Assembly: GCF_051401765.1 (NCBI RefSeq)
Contig: NW_027480566.1
Coordinates: 778,501 to 842,500, forward strand
Direction of reading: 5' to 3'
Source: Calliopsis andreniformis
Lineage: Eukaryota > Arthropoda > Insecta > Hymenoptera > Andrenidae
DNA length: 64,000 bases
The position numbers and the translations under genes were made by a program. Below are positions 60,398-64,000 of this stretch, in pieces (positions within the stretch are counted from its first letter, which is position 1; every line of letters begins with the position of its first letter). Below the pieces are notes generated by a model. That model was not told the DNA's origin, searched no databases, and worked only from the letters and a program-made list of their open reading frames with translations.

Positions 60398-61528
60398 ATG
60401 GAGGAGCAAACGACGGCGGACATTAAACACGGCGCCAGCGATATCGAAGACCGCCTTATCGCATACTGCGCAGACCCGAAGAAGAAAGTAAGCAGGGAGC
60501 AGGCAACCGCTGTCATGCGGTTCTTCAAGGAGATGAGGGAGCTGGTGGAGGATCTCACCATACGCAACAGCTACCTCGAGGGAAGACTTGAGCAGGCCAC
60601 CACCCACTCCAAGAAGTCAGAGACGGCCCTGAACGGCGCGGTCCAGAAGTCGCTGCTAGCAAGCCGATGCCTGGAACGAGTCGTCAAAAAAGCCGAAGTA
60701 CCGAAGCCTCTCACATACGCTGAGAGAGTGATGATGCCATCTAGGAAGGTTGCACCATCAGCAATAGCACCGCCCAAAAATGTAGCGGTCATATTCCCAG
60801 ACAGCGAGGCAGGAGAGATCAGGACCAGTGAAGAGGCGAGGCACGCCGTATTCACCCTAGTTAATCCCAGGAAACGGGGCATGCAGGTCAAGGCCGTACG
60901 GAAAATCCACGGCAACGGCATCGCAGTGGAGACTACCACGGCGGAGGCTCTAAAGGAGCTTACGGAGAACCCGAAGCTCAAAGCAGCGGGCCTAAAAATC
61001 GCTGCCAGGGAAATGAAGAAACCGAGGATGATAGTCTTCGACGTCCCGCGTGAGCTATCAGAATTGGACATTCAAAGCTGCCTCAAAAAACAGAACAGTA
61101 CCGTTCTAGGCAGTGAAGAAGCAGAAGCAGTGAAATTCTGCTTTAGGACTGGCAGAAAAGACGGGGACGAGACGAACTGGGTCGTCGAAGTGTCGCCAGC
61201 AATGAGACTCAGAATGTTGGAAGCGCACAAGCTATTCCTTGGCTGGAACGCCTGCAAGGTGCGGGATTTCCTGGCCGTGAGTAGATGCTTGAAGTGCCAG
61301 GCCTTCGGACACATTGCGAAGCACTGCAAACAAGGACAGGAAGTTTGTGGGCACTGTGCTGAGGAAGGGCATGGAGTAAAATCATGCCCAAAGACGAAGA
61401 ATCCTGCGGTGTGCGTAAACTGCAGACGATTCGGGAAGAAGGGAGACCACGCCGCATCCAGCGCGGCATGTCCAGTGCAGAAGCAAGCCATAGAGAAGTC
61501 CGTAAAGAACACCAACTATGGATACTAA
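60398..61528 (+). CDS. R1 element B ORF1, gag-like protein, main open frame
   Basis: 376 residues from the first ATG in this frame. The frame itself is open for about 50 further codons upstream without an ATG, so the true N-terminus was probably at 60213 before a frameshift. A helical region with RNSYLEGRL (about residue 55) is followed by the conserved middle domain (GNGIAVET). Three C-terminal zinc knuckles begin at Cys297 (CLKCQAFGHIAKHC), Cys317 (CGHCAEEGHGVKSC) and Cys339. The order is the same as in element A ORF1, with which it shares the knuckle spacing. The expected role is RNA binding and particle formation. The last 11 bases overlap ORF2. Without its original start the protein would lack the basic disordered N-terminus. 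Confidence 0.88.
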   Translation: MEEQTTADIKHGASDIEDRLIAYCADPKKKVSREQATAVMRFFKEMRELVEDLTIRNSYLEGRLEQATTHSKKSETALNGAVQKSLLASRCLERVVKKAEVPKPLTYAERVMMPSRKVAPSAIAPPKNVAVIFPDSEAGEIRTSEEARHAVFTLVNPRKRGMQVKAVRKIHGNGIAVETTTAEALKELTENPKLKAAGLKIAAREMKKPRMIVFDVPRELSELDIQSCLKKQNSTVLGSEEAEAVKFCFRTGRKDGDETNWVVEVSPAMRLRMLEAHKLFLGWNACKVRDFLAVSRCLKCQAFGHIAKHCKQGQEVCGHCAEEGHGVKSCPKTKNPAVCVNCRRFGKKGDHAASSAACPVQKQAIEKSVKNTNYGY

Positions 61529-63881
61529 ACCCACGCACGGAAAACGACGCGGAATCACGATACTGCAGCTCAACATGCAGAGATCGAAGGCAGTGCCGCA
61601 CGAGGTCAGGTCGAAGATGGAACAGACTGATGCGGATATCCTGCTAATGCAGGAGCCGTACAGTTTCCGAGGGGCTATTCCAGGATTTGGTAGTGGAACC
61701 ACCATAATATCACGCGGCGGTACAAACACACCACCGCTCGCTGTGGTGGCTGTACGAAATAGAAACCTCACTGTACTCGAAGTTGCAGAATTCTGCACAA
61801 CACACTGTGTATGCGTGCAGATCCAAGACGGGACAACGGAGTTCTATACTGTTAGCCAATACTACCCTCCATCGGAGGAGATCGAAATCGGCCTTGCCCA
61901 TCCCGATAGGATACTGTCAACTTTCCGGGGTAAGCGACTCATCATAGGAGCAGACGCTAACGCAAAGTCGCACGCATGGCACAGCAGAAGAACCGACGAC
62001 CGAGGAGAACTGCTTGAGCAACTTATTGCTCAACACGATCTATTAGTTCTCAACAAGCCTGGGTTCCCTACCACTTTTGAGAACACCCGCGGGTCATCAA
62101 ACATCGACGTCACGCTGACAACCTGGAAAGCCATACCACTCGTACACAGCTGGAAGGTGTACAACGATGGTACCTCCAGTGATCACAGGATCCTGGAGAC
62201 AAGACTCGACCTCGGCTGTGGGTATCGGCTTCCACAATCCATGAAGCCAAGGTATAATACGAGGAAAGCAAACTGGGACAAGTTTCAGAGAGTGCTCCTC
62301 GAAAGGAAGGTGGCACTGAGCAGGGCTCCCCTGGACGCTCGAGAGGACGTTGACACGCTCGCTGGAATGACCGAACGAGCCCTAATAGACGCGTGCGAGG
62401 AGGCGAAGCCTAAAAAGCTATGGCATCAAAAGTCAGTACCATGGTGGACGGCCGAACTGACAAGGACAAAGAGGGCGGTCTATAAGGCAAGACGAATTTA
62501 CCAGCGGACAGAGGACCCGTCGATGAAAGAAGAGCGGAAACAGGAGTATCGAAGGCTCAGAAGAGCCTACACCAAAAAAGTGGCGAGCGAAAAGAACAGA
62601 AGCTGGCGAAACTTCGTGACAGTGGAAGGAAACAAAGAGCCATGGGGAGTCCCAACGAAAACCACGCTTGGCAAGCTAAGGAAAGAGGAAGCTAGATCGA
62701 CCATAAAGCTCCCACAGGGCACGTATACATCGAATTGGAAGGACACTGCCAACGAGATGCTACGTGTTCTCGTACCGGACGACGACCCAACCACTGATAC
62801 ACCGGAACAACAACGGATCCGCGAGGATGTTCGCATCTACCCTGACACAGAGGACACACCACCTTTCAAGTGGGACGAGCTGGCCACAGCAGTCACGCGC
62901 CTAAGGAGAGGGAAATGCCCTGGACCGGACGGAATTGAGGCAGAAGTCATACAGAGATCCTGGGGATGCATCCACAAGGAGCTCCTCAGACTTGCCAATG
63001 GATGCCTCCAATGGGGAGTATTTCCAGCGAGCTGGAAAATAGGGACCATCAAGACCATCCCCAAGGGACCGGACAAAGACCGCAGCAGTGCAAAATCTTA
63101 CCGGCCAATCTGCCTGCTATCCATGCTTGGCAAACTTCTGGAAAGGCTAATAGCACTAAGACTAGCCCCACTTCTCCTCGACCACGGAGCAACCTCCGAC
63201 CGCCAGTATGGGTTCCGTCCAGGACGATCAACGGAAGACGCCATCCTGAAACTCAGGCAGCTGGCCAATGACCTCGAGCGGGATGCTCAGCCAGGGAAGT
63301 ACGGCCAAAGGTATGTCAGCGCCATTGCCCTAGACATTGCCGGGGCGTTCGACAACGTGTGGTGGCCGAACGTGCTACGGGAGCTCAAAAAGAGGGACTG
63401 TCCGCGAAACCTCTATAGCTTAGTGGACAGCTACTTCACGGATAGAGCTGTACAGATTGTGGGAAAACAAGAGGCAGTTCGGAAATTTGTCACGAACGGC
63501 TGCCCGCAGGGCTCGATCCTGGGTCCAAGTTTTTGGAACATAAACTTCGATAACCTGCTGGCGCACCTATCATCTGAAGAATTAGAATGCGAGACTATAG
63601 CATATGCGGACGACATCTTGGCTCTCGTCGCAGGTGGATCCAGGAAGGATCTACGCCTGAAAGGTCAAGCAGTCGTGACAGCGGTGTCCAACTGGTGGGA
63701 AAGCAGGAAACTCAAACTTTCCGCTGACAAATCAGAGATGCTGCTGTTGAAGGGAAACCTTGACGCCGACAGACCGCCGTATATCCAAGTTCAGAATCAA
63801 GGAATAAGGATGAAGCAGACAATTAAGTACCTCGGTGTCTATCAGGATCGCGGACTCCGTATTAACACACATGTTAGGTAA
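61518..63881 (+). CDS. R1 element B ORF2, endonuclease and reverse transcriptase, ended early by a nonsense codon
   Basis: 787 residues are readable from ATG 61518, which lies inside the end of ORF1 in another frame. The endonuclease shows Asn19 (LQLNMQRS), Glu46 (MQEPYS), GADANAKS and Asp222-His223 (SDH). The reverse transcriptase shows PGPDG (468-472), RQYGFRPGRST, LDIAGAFDNVWW (Asp606, Asp612), GCPQGSILGP and YADD (696-699). The frame then meets TAA at 63879-63881, after INTHVR. Element A and the truncated fragment continue here for over 240 residues through the thumb and zinc finger. The catalytic cores are intact but the C-terminus is cut off, so this copy is probably dead unless the stop is suppressed. 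Confidence 0.93.
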   Translation: MDTKPTHGKRRGITILQLNMQRSKAVPHEVRSKMEQTDADILLMQEPYSFRGAIPGFGSGTTIISRGGTNTPPLAVVAVRNRNLTVLEVAEFCTTHCVCVQIQDGTTEFYTVSQYYPPSEEIEIGLAHPDRILSTFRGKRLIIGADANAKSHAWHSRRTDDRGELLEQLIAQHDLLVLNKPGFPTTFENTRGSSNIDVTLTTWKAIPLVHSWKVYNDGTSSDHRILETRLDLGCGYRLPQSMKPRYNTRKANWDKFQRVLLERKVALSRAPLDAREDVDTLAGMTERALIDACEEAKPKKLWHQKSVPWWTAELTRTKRAVYKARRIYQRTEDPSMKEERKQEYRRLRRAYTKKVASEKNRSWRNFVTVEGNKEPWGVPTKTTLGKLRKEEARSTIKLPQGTYTSNWKDTANEMLRVLVPDDDPTTDTPEQQRIREDVRIYPDTEDTPPFKWDELATAVTRLRRGKCPGPDGIEAEVIQRSWGCIHKELLRLANGCLQWGVFPASWKIGTIKTIPKGPDKDRSSAKSYRPICLLSMLGKLLERLIALRLAPLLLDHGATSDRQYGFRPGRSTEDAILKLRQLANDLERDAQPGKYGQRYVSAIALDIAGAFDNVWWPNVLRELKKRDCPRNLYSLVDSYFTDRAVQIVGKQEAVRKFVTNGCPQGSILGPSFWNINFDNLLAHLSSEELECETIAYADDILALVAGGSRKDLRLKGQAVVTAVSNWWESRKLKLSADKSEMLLLKGNLDADRPPYIQVQNQGIRMKQTIKYLGVYQDRGLRINTHVR

Positions 63882-64000
63882 ACTGCGGAAAAGTGTAGTG
63901 GGCTTTTCAACTCCCTCGCAAAAGTCGCCAAGGCCAACTGGGAACTAGAGCACCGGGCGCTCCGCATCCTATACAGGGGTCTCTTCGTGCCCATAACAAC
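63882..64000 (+). pseudogene. In-frame continuation of element B ORF2 after the stop, cut by window end
   Basis: The frame after the TAA stays open to the last base and still encodes R1 sequence: FNSLAKVAKANWELEHRA and LYRGLFVPIT align with FNTLSQIARSNW and LYKGLFVPIV in element A. Hence the stop is a point mutation within the gene and not its natural end. The rest of ORF2 and the 3' region lie beyond the window. Confidence 0.9.

Larger units (their letters stand above)
59272..64000 (+). mobile_element. R1-clade non-LTR retrotransposon, element B, decayed and cut by the window end
   Basis: The element follows the R1 target copy directly. It has a leader of about 0.94 kb with a microsatellite and 26-bp repeats, then ORF1 (with a shifted start) and ORF2, which has a nonsense codon at 63879. 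Its sequence is clearly different from element A in the leader and moderately similar in both proteins, so it is a separate R1 lineage. The 3' end lies outside the window. Confidence 0.88.

Noticed and set aside
59837..60607. Minus-strand 256-codon frame over the leader and ORF1 start of element B
   Set aside because: It runs through the GGAA microsatellite, the 26-bp repeats and ORF1. Its composition is low in complexity.

Overview
The window looks like heterochromatin from an arthropod, most likely an insect. Two lines of evidence support this: a large head-to-tail satellite array, and non-LTR retrotransposons of the R1 clade, which is known from arthropods and specialised for 28S rDNA. The species cannot be named from the sequence. 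There is no ordinary host gene, tRNA or full rRNA gene.

Region 1 (1-51359) is one uninterrupted satellite of roughly 150 units. The basic unit is 330 bp and divides exactly into three modules: c (44 bp), a (143 bp) and b (143 bp). Each module opens with the same box, TCGTGTCGCTCCGGA. Modules a and b are about 70% alike, so the unit is an old dimer plus a short linker. Units with two or three c modules (374, 418 bp), without a (187 bp) or with fused a/b (214 bp) are mixed in. Units are organised into higher-order repeats, including a 4,972-bp block present twice in tandem (about 19,142-29,085). To the left of about 23.8 kb, units are mostly of the 330-bp type and its variants. To the right, a 331-bp class with one extra base dominates and forms repeats of 2 to 6 units.

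Region 2 (51360-51794) is a short patch of unique sequence. It holds a 39-bp minisatellite (four and a third copies), a 12-bp palindrome, and two 46-bp relatives of each other. Each 46-bp copy ends in TGTCCCTATCT, the core of the 28S site used by R1.

Region 3 (51795-64000) is a head-to-tail series of three different R1-clade elements on the + strand, separated only by copies of the R1 target sequence. The first is a 5'-truncated AT-rich fragment (51795-53022) flanked by a 13-bp direct repeat. The second is element A (53036-59257), with apparently intact ORF1 (gag-like, three zinc knuckles) and ORF2 (apurinic-type endonuclease, reverse transcriptase, C-terminal zinc finger). After a perfect 14-bp R1 target copy (59258-59271) comes element B (59272 to the window end), whose ORF1 start is frame-shifted and whose ORF2 has a nonsense codon.

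In each full element, ORF1 protein would package the RNA, and ORF2 protein would nick the target and copy the RNA in place. The repeated target copies suggest that each insertion left a site that the next could use.
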